DNA of 64,000 nucleotides from Lasiosphaeria ovina (lineage: Eukaryota > Ascomycota > Sordariomycetes > Sordariales > Lasiosphaeriaceae), in NCBI GenBank assembly GCA_033439765.1, contig JAULSN010000002.1:6076001-6140000 (forward strand), read 5' to 3'. Below the pieces are notes generated by a model. It worked only from the letters and a program-made list of their open reading frames with translations. It had not been told where the DNA came from and did no database searches. Positions 47,930-59,681 of this stretch are shown piece by piece; position 1 is the first letter of the stretch; each line of letters starts with the position of its first letter. The translations under genes were made by a program, and so were the position numbers.

Positions 47930-49924
47930 CTAGCCGCCTGAGCTGTACGGATACATCTCCCAAAACCCGATTTCCATCTGTGTCGACCCATGTCAGCTTC
48001 CTCAGCGGGCCTGGGATAGAGAGAGAGGAAAAGAATGGGCAGAGGGAGGACGAGCTGTCGTCTTGCTCCGCTCTGAGCCGGCCCGAGAGGACTTACCTTT
48101 GTGGCATGGATAAAGATCTTGACCAGCTCGTCTATCCGTTTTGGGCTCTGGAGGGCCGCGTGCCTTTCCAGGAGGTCTTTGTTGTTTGTATTAGTCAAAG
48201 TGTGTCATGACGCCATCTCTCCTTGGGTCTCTCGGGTACACACCAGATCCAGTCTTGATAGCCTCAAGATAGTCATTAGCCATGTAGTTCTCGATCCAGG
48301 GCCAGTATAGGTTGCCCTCTCTCTTGGACCTCGTGTCCTTGTGTAACTGCCGGGCAATCACTCCATAGCCAAGCAGGCAAGGTGCTATGGCCACCTGGAG
48401 GGCAAACCAATCCTCTGATTGCCCGATGTCAAGGACATATCTCGGGAACAAATCAGCAACGGCTATTGACGGGGTTCTCTTCGGATATTATGGTACCTGG
48501 TATAAGCGGTGCAGGCTGCTTGGGGGTCAGTGTCATGTGGAGAAAGCGGGTGGGATGAAGTGGGAAAGTCTGCTTGCCCTCCTTTTCCTCCGTGTTCTCC
48601 ATCTCGTTTTTAGTTATGCCGAATTGCTTGCAATAGCCGATGTGGAGCTCCATCTCCTTAAATATGTGTGTGACTATGGCAGCAGACTGCATGAAGAGGA
48701 AAAGGTCAGTGTCTTACGGCTCCCCCGGTCCCGTCAAACATGTGGAGCCAAGCCAAAGTAATACGCACCGCGGCGATATCCTTGATGCTCTTAGCTTTGT
48801 ACGAGGCGAGAGCATTTGCTCGGGCAAAATGGATCTATAAACCCAAGTCAGTTGCCACCTTGATAATCTCCCCGAAGGCGAGGACAGGACACACAAGATA
48901 TAGGTAGTCCTGAACCAAGTATCCCCTAAAAGACTCGGTTGGCAGACTTCCGTTACCCACGGCCAGCACGAAGGGGTGATTGACAAACCGATCCCACACG
49001 GGGGCGATATCAGGGCGCTCGAGGAGGTAGTTTACAAAATGACCCCTGGGACATGTCAGCACATAAACACTCCCCGGCCGAGACAGCTGTTAAAATATGG
49101 GGTCAAGGGTTGCCTGGCGTACGGTGAGAAGGGCATTGCATAGACAGAGTGAAAGTGATTCAGGGGCCCGTTGCCATGTCCCAGGCCTGGGGCCGTCTTG
49201 ATGCCAACCTCGACGTATCTGCACGCGGCCTTGACAGCACGAGGAACGTCCATGCCATTAGCAAGGTTTGAAGCAATTGCAGCTTCGCACAATTTTAAAC
49301 TCGACAGGTTAGCCATTGTTGTATGTACCTTACCACCACCTGTTGGAGCTGGTGCGCTGAGCAAAACTCACAGGCAAGAGAGCAACCGGTGCCATGTGTG
49401 TGCCGGGATTCTTGGTAAGGCGTCTCGATCCTGACCGTCCGGCCCTCGCCGACTAACACATCGACGACGAGCTCCCTCTCCTCGGCGGTCCTGGCCACGC
49501 CGCCACCCTTGCGGAAGGGACAGTGGCCGCCTTTGACGAGCACCCACTTTGGGCCTAGAGAGTATACGGCGTTGGCAATAGCCTCTAGGTCGTCGATGCT
49601 CTCTAGAGGGACGTGCCCGTAGCCGGCGTCGGCAAGGAGTAGGCGGGCCTCGGGCAGATTGGGCGTCAGCACAGTTGCCTGGGGGAGCAACTGGGTGCGT
49701 AGGGTGCAGATTGCGGCCGAGGGCAGCAACTGGGCTCCCGCGGTTGCAATCATGACGGGGTCGACGACCAGGGTCGTCACATGGTGATCACGGATGGCCG
49801 TGGCGACGGCGTCAATGGTGGCAGTCGAAGCCAGCATGCCTAGACACAGGCGAATAATCAGAAACATGGCCCGGAGTGGATGGGATGCTTGCTTGCTTGC
49901 ATGTATGCATGTATGCATATATAT

Positions 49925-49979
<55 letters not shown>

Positions 49980-50376
49980 TTTGTTTGTTTGTTACCCCTG
50001 TTCAAGCGAGAGGTAAGGTACTCACCGGTCTTGACCACATCGACGCCGATGTCGTCGATGCAGGCGGCAATCTGCTTCGTCACAAAGTCGGCAGGCACAT
50101 GGTGGATGTCGTAGACGCCCTGCGTGTTCTGTGCCGTGAGAGCAGTGGTGGCCGTCATGGCATAGCAGCCGTGAGCTGCGATGACTTTTTGGTCTGCCTC
50201 TAGACCCCTAGGAAGGGATTGGACGCCCAAGTCCAAGTGTAAGCCGACCGGCCAACCACGGAAGCGCAACGGCGGCGCCGCGCGGTAGGTATAGTAAGGG
50301 GTAGAAGGGAGGGCTAGACTAACGCTCCGCCCGAGCTATCTGAGCCGGCAACCACAAGCACTCGACCGACGGCCAT
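47930..50376 (-). CDS. THI20: Bifunctional HMP/HMP-P kinase and TenA-type thiaminase II, 511 aa, ten exons
   Basis: Exons are 50376-50324, 50207-50026, 49839-49372, 49282-49123, 49045-48895, 48834-48769, 48686-48578, 48462-48244, 48176-48097 and 47977-47930 (1536 nt including stop). The N-terminal ThiD-type kinase opens VLVVAGSDSSGGAGLEADQK, with LTAQNTQGV, DPVMIATAGAQLL, LTPNLPEA and the GTGC loop (residues 228-231). The TenA domain (about 280-511) shows HFVNYLLERPDIAPVWDRF, ESFRGYLVQDYLYLIHFARA, YVLDIGQSEDWFALQVA and a final IHATKMEIGFWEMYP helix. The kinase phosphorylates hydroxymethylpyrimidine twice for thiamine synthesis; TenA salvages base-degraded thiamine. Yeast Thi20 has the same fusion (551 aa). 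Exon 7 uses a probable GC donor, so the 'EEKE|AVADLFPRY' join is the least certain point. Confidence 0.9.
49927..49976. repeat. GT microsatellite in intron 2 of THI20
   Basis: About 25 GT units followed by TTTG repeats to about 49993, within the 50025-49840 intron. On the coding strand it reads (CA)n. Confidence 0.96.
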
Positions 50377-51226
50377 ATTCAGCCGTTTGTTCCCAGCGAG
50401 ATTCCAAAAAAAAAAAAAAAAAAAAAAAGAGTTCGGGTAGGCAGGCAGACGGATCGAAAGACAGGTAGTTAGGATACGTAGCAGGTATCAGGACGAGAAA
50501 TGGTAAAAGCTATCTAAGGTAAGGTAAGGTAGGTTCCATATAGGTAAGTTACCTAAGGTATGTGCCAAGTATGCATGCTACCTGAGGTAACCTGTCTAGA
50601 CAATTAATATCCTAGTAGGTGCGGTAAATCGAATCTGCTTGCCTAGATGTCCATTCCAGCAGCATGCGCCATTAGAAGTATAAAATTCTTTGTGGGTGGA
50701 GGGTAGTGGGGCTGTATTGTACTGGATACAATGTACAGTACAATACCTCTACTGTACAAGGGGCAGGCACTCGGCCCGTCCATCATGGATGTTCATGCAT
50801 CTTCCTAGACTGGGCTGCTTGTTTATTCTGGTGGTGAATTGGACGAGCTGCAACTTATAGCAGAGCACTAGATATATTTTGGACCATTGGGTTGTAAACG
50901 CCTTGCCGCCACCGCCGCCCGTTACCTTCGTATCGTTGCGCTCCCTCCCGCCTAGATAGGTATTGTTGTACTTGTAGCCAAACCCAAACCCAGCCCGCCC
51001 ACCTCCCCCCGTATGCAACTGCGACGCCGTCGTAAACCCCGGAACCGTGGGCTGCTGCTGCTCGCCGCTACCCTAGAGATACAGTATATTTTTTATTTGT
51101 ACAAACAGAAGCTTCGAATCCACACGCACCGGGTCTGACCCCCTATTTTTGTACCATATCCTGAAAAAAAAGAGAACAAAATAAAGCAAACATAGAAAGA
51201 GAAAACGGAAAGTTCAAGACTGTCTT
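50377..51226. other. Intergenic: THI20 promoter and Rictor 3' region
   Basis: Contains an A23 run (50406-50428), GGTAAGGTAAGGTAGG-type repeats (50517-50560) and a TACAGTACAATAC / GTACTGGATACAATGTAC stretch (50718-50745). A Gly-rich minus-strand frame (50749-51074) is not accepted as a gene (see rejected items). Confidence 0.45.
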
Positions 51227-54200
51227 TCATCCGTCCAGAGATCTGCTGACTGAATACCTCTCGGGGTCTACCGGGCCATTCACGCTCCGTCTCTTCTCGG
51301 TGCGCTGCTCGTCACCCGAGCTGTCTTCGTCTTCATCTTCCTCGTCGTCCTCGTCATCTTCATCGTCGTCATCGTCATCGTCTTCTTCTTCGTCGTCGTC
51401 ACTGACGCTAGCCTGAGATTTCGTAATGGTAGCGCCACCCATTGCCGTCTGCCTCTCGTCCTCATCATCATCCTCGTCTTCGTCCTCGCCACTTTCTTCG
51501 TCGTCGAATATGACAGACCGGAGCGCGCTTTTCTCAAACAAGCCAACAATCATGTTGCGATCCGCGAGCCGGTAGTGGTGACACTCCAGCAGGGCCAAGA
51601 CTCGCCTGAATAAGTGCGGCTGTTTGAACCCGATGGCTTTTTTCTGCGTCTTGATCTGCATGAGCTCACTTCGCGCACGTCTGTGAAGCACCATGTTGGC
51701 TATGTCGATGACGAGCTCAAGGATACGCTGGTTCGCCGGGTCGGGGTCCAGCTCAACCCTTCGGGTCTCGGCGACATCGCCGCCGTGCTGTTCCTGGATG
51801 GCTTTGATGAGCGACTCTGACCGCGGCCGAGAGGCCACGGCGGGAAACTTGACGGTCTCCGTCTTCTGCGTCTCTGGTAGCTCAATGGTGGTGACGGGCG
51901 CGTGCTTCCAAGGTGGGAGGGAGAAGAACTTGGTGAGATCTGTCGGGATGCAGTAGCCTAGCGAGTTGCCCAACACGTTCGTATTCGCATCCCACCCGTT
52001 TTCCGAGAGTATCTCCAGGCCGTGCATAGACCGTGATATCAACCCAAGAACGAAGAAGGCTGTTCCGCGCAAGCTCATAACCTCATGGCCTTGCGCTATC
52101 TTGACTATGTGCTCCACAACATCGCACGACTCGAGGAATGGGGCACCAAGCTCCATGGACCCGACATTGCCGACCGCCCAGAGGCAGCCCTTGACCTTGA
52201 CTATCATCTCTGGGTCGTCGTATTGCATCCCATAGTCGCGGATAGTGGCCGCGAACTCGTCAAAGTGGCCCTTGTCGCTGAGGAGCTTACAGCCCTCCTG
52301 TGTTCGTGTAAGCTCGCGATAGAAGTGTGGCGGGACGTGGCTGTCGGCCTCCATTTCTTGCTCGTCGTCAAACACGCTGATGCGGTTCGTGTGGTCATCC
52401 TGGTGGTCCAAAAAGGATCGCGCTAGGCTGGCTTCAATGACGCTGACGTACGAGTCGTTGCGACCGAGGAACCAGTCGTCCATCTCGTTGCTGATGTAGT
52501 CAAGGCCGTCCAGGTAGTGGTAGCCAATAGAAGTCGAGAGGAAGCGCAACAGCAAAGGTGCGCCTATCTCGCCCAAGTGGTCCAGCGCCGGCCGGCACTT
52601 GACAATGTACTCAAGGTGGTTCTTGGTGTTGCACGACTTCTCGAGAATCTTCACAGCTGTTGCGCATACCTCAACCTCGGGATCGTACAGCTGGGTGACC
52701 AGCATCTGGATGGTCCACTTTGAGTCGCCTGGTCCCTGGCCCTGCGCGTTCAGCCGCGGTCGCGTGGCGTACTTTCGTAGGGCGTTAGTCGCGTTGATCC
52801 GGATATCCTTCGTCCCAGCTGTCAGAGCTTTTGATAGTAGAACCCGGGGATGCCCCTGCAGAGAGTAGTCGAAGTTTGCAAGCATGAGCTTGATCAGATC
52901 AGGCCGCTGCTTGAGGTCGACGACTCGATACATCATATTAAAGATGCGCCAGCGATCGAGCATGTGCATCCCCTTTGGGTCCCCGCTCAGCACGCCGAGC
53001 ATCGGGAAGTAGCCACCGCACAGAGTGTCGGTGAGACGGTCCTTGGAAAACATTGGGTATTGGGCCGTGAGCCCGCTCGTTGGGTCGCACTGGGCCAGGC
53101 ACTCGGCGATTTGCCTCAGAAGCTTATTGTCGGATAGATATCTAATGCCCTCTGGGCTCTGGAGCAAACTGTGCATCAGAGCACACCCGACCCGGACGTA
53201 CTTCTGCGTCCCCCTAGAGCTCTTGATCTCGGAGAATTTGTACTTGAACGGGCGGTAGAAGCTCATGATCCGCTTGATAAATTTGGAGGCCTTGACTGCC
53301 TCATCGAGCCTCTTCCCGTTGGTCAGGGGCCCTTCGATGAGCCTCAGAACAACATCCCAGTTCCATTTAGAGTAATTGGAGCTGCCCAAGACGCCTGAGT
53401 CAATAATGAGCTGCCGGAAGGTGGCATCGTCGAAATTCACTGATGTATTGCTTTTTGGGTGGTCGTCGAGAATGCCGAGGTCCAAGCTGTTGCTGGAAGG
53501 CATAGCTGAAGGTGTGTATGTTGACGGAGATGATCTATACAGTGTCTTGCTCACGCTGCTCATCTGGTAGATAACCCCAGTGGCAATGAAGTGGCTCTCG
53601 TCTTTAAGTCGGACGGCTGCCGAGAACAGCTCCGGTAGTAATTGTAATTTGCTACTCCACGACGGCGGAAGGAGTCGGCTGGAAAGCTTCAACACTTCTC
53701 CGATGAGAAGCGTCGACTTCCGCTTCAGCATGAGATTTTCAGTATCTTGCGTAAGCCTCAACAGAGCCGGAACTACGCCGGCCTTGACGAATATGGCAAG
53801 AAGGAGCGCTGTGTAGTGCTCAACAAAGTTTTGCTCTCCTCCCTCGTCTTCCAGTTCAGCCGGAACGGATTTTGCGTCTGTCGACCCGAGGTTTGAGACT
53901 CTACCGTAGGTTGTGAGGCGCCGGCCGGCGAGAAAAGATGTCGCCCACGCCGGAGATTTGATGCGGAACAAGGAATAGAGGAGGTCCAGAACGGTCTCCC
54001 GTACGGGCCCCGTGTGCACCACCATGCTATGGAGCATTGACTTGATGGCGCGGAAATTGTACATTGACAGGTTCATGAGGCCCGACCAGCTCCGCAGTGC
54101 TGATGCGATGGCCTTGGCGCTCTGCTTTATTAGCCGCTCGTTTAATAACTGGTCATCGGTGAATGGGATGAAGAGCACCTCCAGCTCGTATCCGGCGCGC

Positions 54201-55537
54201 AGATACTGCCGACGCTGTGGGGTGTCAAGGAGATACAAGAAGGCCGCCGCCAGACTCTCCGAGGCCTTGTAGGAGCCATCGGCCAGTGCCATGTGCAGAG
54301 GCGCCAGGCCCCCGGCCGCAATCAAGAGACGGGGATCGCGAACCATAATCTCTGCCAGCGTCTCTATGCAGATGGGTCGTAGCCTCTCCTCGGGCTCCTC
54401 GGCAATGGCGGCAATGGCTCGAACCACGGCTCTCGAGATCTCGCGGACGCCGTCTTTGACATCGAGAAAGGCACGCACAAACTTGAGTGCCTGCTCTCGC
54501 TCGACGTCGGCTTTGCGGTCCTTGATCAGTGACCTAAAACACAGTTTAGTTAACTTGCTAAAGCCCACGCGCAGAACCTATAAAGTTGGAACATATGCAT
54601 ACCATGTAACGAGATAGTCGGTGTTGAGGGTACGGATGTTCTTGAGCGAGGCTAGGTCCGAAATGGCGTATCGTGTCATCCTATACCCTGCGGCCACCAC
54701 CTCGCGGTTCTCGCTCAGGAGCATGACCTGCATACGTAGCCCAAAGACGGGCCAAACCAGGTCGTATTTGAGGTTCGGGTGCCGTTTGAAGAGGTCCACC
54801 AGGCTGTTGGCACGGGACACGTAGTAATCCGGAGTCATGCCGTCCATCTCGAGAGCTCGCAGAATCTCGGCGAGGACAAAGGTGGGAGACTCGGACGGCT
54901 CCTCAATGTCAGACCCAGCGCCGCTTCTCGACGCGCTCGGGGGCGAGCGCAAGCCGTTGGGGCCATGGAGCAAGCCCTCGGCCCTGGACCGTATGGGTGT
55001 TGTGGGTGCAGGCCTGGTGCGCTGGGCGTCGGTTATCTTCTGGCGGAGCTCCTTGATTCTCTGGCTAGAGGAGTTGAGCTCGGCCTCGACCCGCAGGCGC
55101 TGCTCCTTGGTCTGTTTTGCCTTCTTGGAGTTGAGGGCTTCGAGCATGTTCTCGCTGCCCTCCTTGATCTTCATCTCGCGGCCAAGGGCCTCGCGAAGGG
55201 AAGCCAGGGTGCGCTCCTGGACGTCTCCATCGTCCTCGTCTAGCTTCTCGAGAGCAAACATGTCGACACGGGAGGCGGCGCGCGAGAGGTTCATGTGGCT
55301 GCGCAAGTCGGAACTGAAGCTGCCGGGCATGGGGGAGGGGTTGAGCGACGAGCCGCGGGGCGCAAAGGTGACGGCCGAGGCGGCGAGATTCCGGGCTCCA
55401 GCGCCGCCAATTGGCGGGGGCGGCTGTAGGCCATCGCGGTCGAAGCTGGGGCGGGAGCTGGCGACATTCAGGGGGTTCGCGGGCTGCTGTGAGGTGAACG
55501 ACTTCTGCGTCGGCGTTGCTGAGGCGCTGCTCAACAT
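51227..55537 (-). CDS. TORC2 subunit Rictor (Tsc11/AVO3/Ste20-type), 1413 aa, two exons
   Basis: Exons are 55537-54603 and 54533-51227 (4242 nt including stop). The join gives TDYLVTWSLIKDRKADVE. Residues about 105-172 form a charged coiled coil with REMKIKEGSENML, typical of an HR1/REM-1 Rho-binding repeat. The Rictor N-terminal armadillo-like region follows (from about 230: FVLAEILRALEMDGMTPDYY...; EQALKFVRAFLDVKDGVREI; LETLAEIMVRDPRLLIAAGG). The middle carries the RasGEF_N_2-like segment and the conserved VWAVGNVGSMELGAPFLE-type Rictor block (LWAVGNVGSMELG; RGTAFFVLGLISRS). The last 90 residues are a long Asp/Glu run. Rictor is the defining scaffold of TORC2, which activates AGC kinases and controls actin and membrane homeostasis. 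Length suits filamentous fungi. Confidence 0.94.
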
Positions 55538-57391
55538 GGTGGCTTCAGCTTGGGTGGGTAGCTAGGCCAGCCAGACCAGCTGAGATTGCCCTCCGCGCGT
55601 GACGCTGCGAGGCCACGCATCCGGTTCGCCCAATCAAGGTGCCCCTGGTCAACGGCAGAGGCGGTTAGTCGTGGTCATTGCAGTACCCGCGAGATCGGAC
55701 GGGTAGGTAGGCGGCCGATCGGTTTATCGCGGTTGGCGGATGGGTGTTGACAGGGACGAGAGTTTTGTGTCGTCGTCGTCGAGGACCCTGGGCGGTGTTG
55801 GGTAAGGTATTCACCACCTAATGGCTGGTATGCACACTGGGGCGGTTTGACGCAGCAGAGCGACCTTAGTGGTCAGTGCACACAGTGGACAGGGTAAATG
55901 GCACCTCCCTGACGCATGCACGAACACTAAATTTACAGCGACTCACCACTGTATATTTCTTACATTAGGTAAGGTAATAAGGTTCCTGCGGAAGCTTCCA
56001 ACCTCTCGGGCCGAGTGTTTTCATGTTGAAACTGACCGACTTGCGTTTTGCTCACTCAAGGGTTGACTTCCATCCCACCTCATTTTGAAGCTCACCCAAG
56101 ACTTTGTCGGTTCAACCCATATCTCTGTTCACTTCTTCTTCAGCCCTTTATATTACATAATCTCTTTTCGTCCATTTTTGCTGTCAGTTAGACCGAGACA
56201 TCATTCTTTAGTGTTCTTTTAGTTAACCGCTACACTAGCTTGACATACCAAGCGAATCTTAAGAATCTAACCACTCAATGTCGGCTTGAAACATAGCAAC
56301 CCCAAGGCTAGAGGTACCCCGTTGTAGAAAGGTGAAGCGCGATGTTGTTTCTGGTTTCCTATTTATAGAGGTCTCTGAGAGAAGATAATGACGTCGGGTG
56401 ACAACGTGGAAGACAAGTTCCCTATCTACTGCACAAAGCTATATACCGAGATTCCGAGCTGAACTAGTCCTTGCATGTGTATGTATTCCTTATCTCGACA
56501 CGGAGGTGCATTTTGCGAGTCCAAGAGTTGGAAGCTATCTCGCGCACCACGATGGCGTCACAGATCAGCAGGGCTTTCTAAATGTGGAAAGGTGAGTTTG
56601 GGGGTCAGCGGTTGTTGTTTCGAAGTAAGCTATCGAACATCTCAGGCTATCTAAGGTAGGTAAAGTAGGCGGGTACAGTAGCTTCGACCCCGCAATGGCA
56701 TGCGGTGCAGCCTGGTATTCTCTCCGAGGAGAATAAGCTCAAGCAAGAAAACCACGCCCCCCTCGCGTCTTCGGTCTTCCATCTTTGCTCGTCGATTTGG
56801 CTCACGAATTGTGCCTGCAGACTGAGATTGCGCGTGCCAGAGAAAAACTTCATTCGATGAAGGAAAATTGAGAATATTGATGCAGGAGGACAGCCTGACC
56901 ACGGCGGGAAAAAAAAGAAGACTGAAAGCTTGTCGGTGGCGGCGGGGTTAAGCATGGCAGGAGCTATCGGGAGGAGGGGGAGGGAGGGGGGTGGGGTCTG
57001 CCAGGACAGGCTATCGGCGGACTCCGGCGATTTGGCTTTGGTCCTCTCCACCTTTTCAAATCGGCTGGCTCGCCGCCGACGCCGCCAGGCGCTTTCCGAG
57101 CTCTCGTCCCTGCCCTTCCGGCCTGTCCACTGGGCCGTGGTTCGATGTTTGCGGTGGTCTCGGGGCTTCCTTTGCCATATAAATGCATCCCGTGTTCCCA
57201 ACGATCTCTACCTACCGTACCTGCCTAACCCGTGCCTCATCATCCCCCACAGGAACCCCAGCCATTGCTTCAGAAAATACTTTAAATACGTCAACCAACG
57301 CTCTTGACACTGATACCTCAACATAAAAAACCTGTCTCTTGCCAACATCTTCCGAACAACTTATTAAAAATATCTCACCCGCCCACTCAAC
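55538..57391. other. Divergent intergenic region between Rictor and urate oxidase genes
   Basis: 1.85 kb with both promoters. No supported gene; frames near 56650-57300 overlap antisense and have no motif. The stretch 56100-56280 is comparatively AT-rich. Confidence 0.5.
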
Positions 57392-58433
57392 ATGCCTTCT
57401 CTTGCTTCCGCTCGCTACGGCAAGGACAATGTCCGCGTCTACAAGGTGCAGAAAGATGAGACGACAGGCGTCCAAACCGTGACAGAAATGACCGTGTGCT
57501 GCCTTCTCGAGGGTGCCATTGAGACCTCGTAAGCTGCCTCGGAGCGAGTTCCCACCCATGCCGAAGCCAGCAGCCGTGCTAACACTCTCGTCCAGATACA
57601 CAGAGGCTGACAACAGCGTCGTCGTGGCCACCGACTCGATCAAGAACACCATCTACATCAAGGCCAAGGAGCACCCCGTGAACCCGCCTGAGCTGTATGC
57701 CAGCTACCTGGGGCAGCACTTTATTGACCGGTACCCGCACATCTCGACGGCCCACATCAAGGTCGTGGTGCACCGGTGGACGCGCATGACGGTGGACGGC
57801 GCGCCGCACCCCCACAGCTTCTTCCGCGACGGCCAGGAGACGCGGAACGTCGAGGCCACGGTGAGCCGCGCCGGCGGCATCCAGCTCAAGAGCGGCATCG
57901 TCGGCCTGACGGTGCTCAAGAGCACCGGGTCCGCCTTCCACAGCTTCGTGCGCGACGAGTACACGACGCTGCCCGAGACGTGGGACCGCATCCTGTCGAC
58001 CGACGTCGACTGCGCCTGGGCGTGGAAGCCATTCGCCGGCACGGCCGCCGTCCTGGCTGGCGTCGAGCGCTTCGACCAAGCCTGGGAGAGCGCCCGCGAC
58101 ATCACCATGAAGACGTTTGCCCTCGACGAGAGCGCCTCGGTCCAGAATACCATGTACAAGATGTGCGAGCAGATCCTCGAGGCCGTCCCCGAGTCCGAGT
58201 CGGCTTCGTACTCGCTGCCGAACAAGCACTACTTTGAAGTTGGTGAGTGATGCGCTTTTATTGTTCCTCCCCCCCTATTTACAATTTTACCCCCTGGCGA
58301 ATACTGACAGAAACGCCCCTTTTCAGATCTGAGCTGGCACAAGGGCCTCAAGAACACGGGCAAGGATGCCGAGGTATACGCGCCTCAGTCGGGCCCCAAC
58401 GGCCTGATCAAGTGCGAGGTTGTCCGTTCGTGA
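57392..58433 (+). CDS. Urate oxidase (uricase), 296 aa, three exons, no C-terminal SKL
   Basis: Exons are 57392-57528, 57596-58242 and 58327-58433 (891 nt including stop). The sequence starts MPSLASARYGKDNVRVYKV, where Lys11 matches the catalytic Lys of the family. Thr58-Asp59 in VVVATDSIKNTIYIKAKEH is the uricase Thr-Asp signature. HPHSFFRDGQE, GLTVLKSTGSAFHSFVRDEYTTLPE and NKHYFEVDLSWHKGLKN follow. It oxidises urate to 5-hydroxyisourate with O2, without cofactor, in purine catabolism. Fungal uricases are usually peroxisomal with a C-terminal SKL-type signal. Here the protein stops at IKCEVVRS, about where such proteins continue to SKL, and I found no frame or splice downstream restoring it. 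Confidence 0.95.
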
Positions 58434-59025
58434 GACAAGCCGGGGGCATTCACGGGTTTAAAACAACCGTAATTAGGGGGGACTCCTATACTTGTCATGA
58501 CCACGGCGTACAAGGCAGCGATATTCTAAGGCGCATTTTGGATCATTGACCGAACATCGGAACCTGGGCTGTATCTTCTCCTGTTAGCATCTCGCACCCG
58601 TGTGTGGGCCGGCGCAAAATCTGTTTGCATCTTTTTTTTGGTTTAGAAAACCCCCAGCGATAGCATAAGCAAAAATAAATCATACTGAACTCAAACTAAT
58701 GCTCTTATAACGAACCTATAACGTATGCCTTGTCATTAACAGACTTGAGACGGATCGCAATGATGCACACGAAATGTTTATCTGTTTATTTTTTTTATAC
58801 AACGGCAGTTGACCGATTCCACAACGCCCAGCCAGCCGGATATATACACGACACGGAGCCAAGTGGATGGCTCTCTTTCAGGTCACAGCGTCCTTGGGAC
58901 CGGCGTTTTGCCTATTCCTCGAATTCGCCTGTAGATAGGCCTTAATAACAGGGAATACCTGCCATATGAACCCTCCCACCCTCAGTCATTTCTTATCTTC
59001 ACATACACATACACACAAAGCCGCC
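58434..59025. other. Convergent 3' regions
   Basis: 592 bp between urate oxidase (+) and uL13m (-) stops; AT-rich around 58640-58800. No supported gene. Confidence 0.5.
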
Positions 59026-59681
59026 TCATATCCCCGCCATGTCGGTCTCCCGGATAGCCTGCACCGCACCCTCCCAGTTGGTCTCCCCGACCACGGTGCC
59101 GCCGAACCGCACCAGGTTCAGCTTGTAGGGGTGGGCGGGGCCCTCGAAGGCCTTGAGGCGCGCCAGGCGCTTGTCGCGCAGGCGGTTCTTGGGCAGCATG
59201 CCGCTGACGGCCTTGCGCAGGACCTCGGCGCCGCCGTGCTTCTCCATCAGCACGTCCATGGTGATGGCCTGTAGGGAGCCCGGGCGCGTGTTGTGGCGGT
59301 AGTACGTCTTGCGCCACTTCTTGAGCCCCGTCGTGTACAGAGCCGCGCAGTCCGTCACGACCACGTAGTCGCCGCAGTCCGTCGACGGGTCCCAGATGGG
59401 CTTGTGCTTGCCCATCAGGATCATGGCGATCCGCGACGCCATCCGCCCCAGCGACGGCGGCGTGACGGCCTCGGGCGGCGCCTTGATGGTGCTGAGCGTC
59501 GGGTGCGGCGTCGACGCCGAGATGTGGTGCCATGCGCGCGAGTAGGCTAGCCGGGTCTGTACCCGGCGGGCATGGGGAGGTGATTAGCAAGACCTGGGGC
59601 AATGTCTAGGCCTGGTTGCTGGCCATGACATGGCCAGAACGGCGAGAGGAATGGAACTCACAAGCCCGACGGTTTGTGACA
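59026..59681 (-). CDS. Mitochondrial large-subunit ribosomal protein uL13m, 183 aa, two exons
   Basis: Exons are 59681-59661 (only 7 codons, MSQTVGL) and 59556-59026 (552 nt including stop). The body has the uL13 signature: LMGKHKPIWDPSTDCGDYVVV, KWRKTYYRHNTRPG, AVSGMLPKNRLRDKRLARLKAF and EGPAHPY. It is the mitochondrial version (yeast Mrpl23 type) by its N-terminal and C-terminal extensions relative to bacterial L13 (142 aa). uL13 binds 23S-type rRNA early in large-subunit assembly. The tiny first exon and the GTGAGT donor are clear; the acceptor is TACAG. It is divergent from CCS1 with an 844-bp shared promoter region. Confidence 0.93.

Noticed and set aside
50749..51074. Gly-rich minus-strand frame beginning at an acceptor-like CTCTAG
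   Set aside because: No start codon or partner exon, lies in the Rictor 3' region, and the Rictor frame ends cleanly at 51227. No family resemblance.
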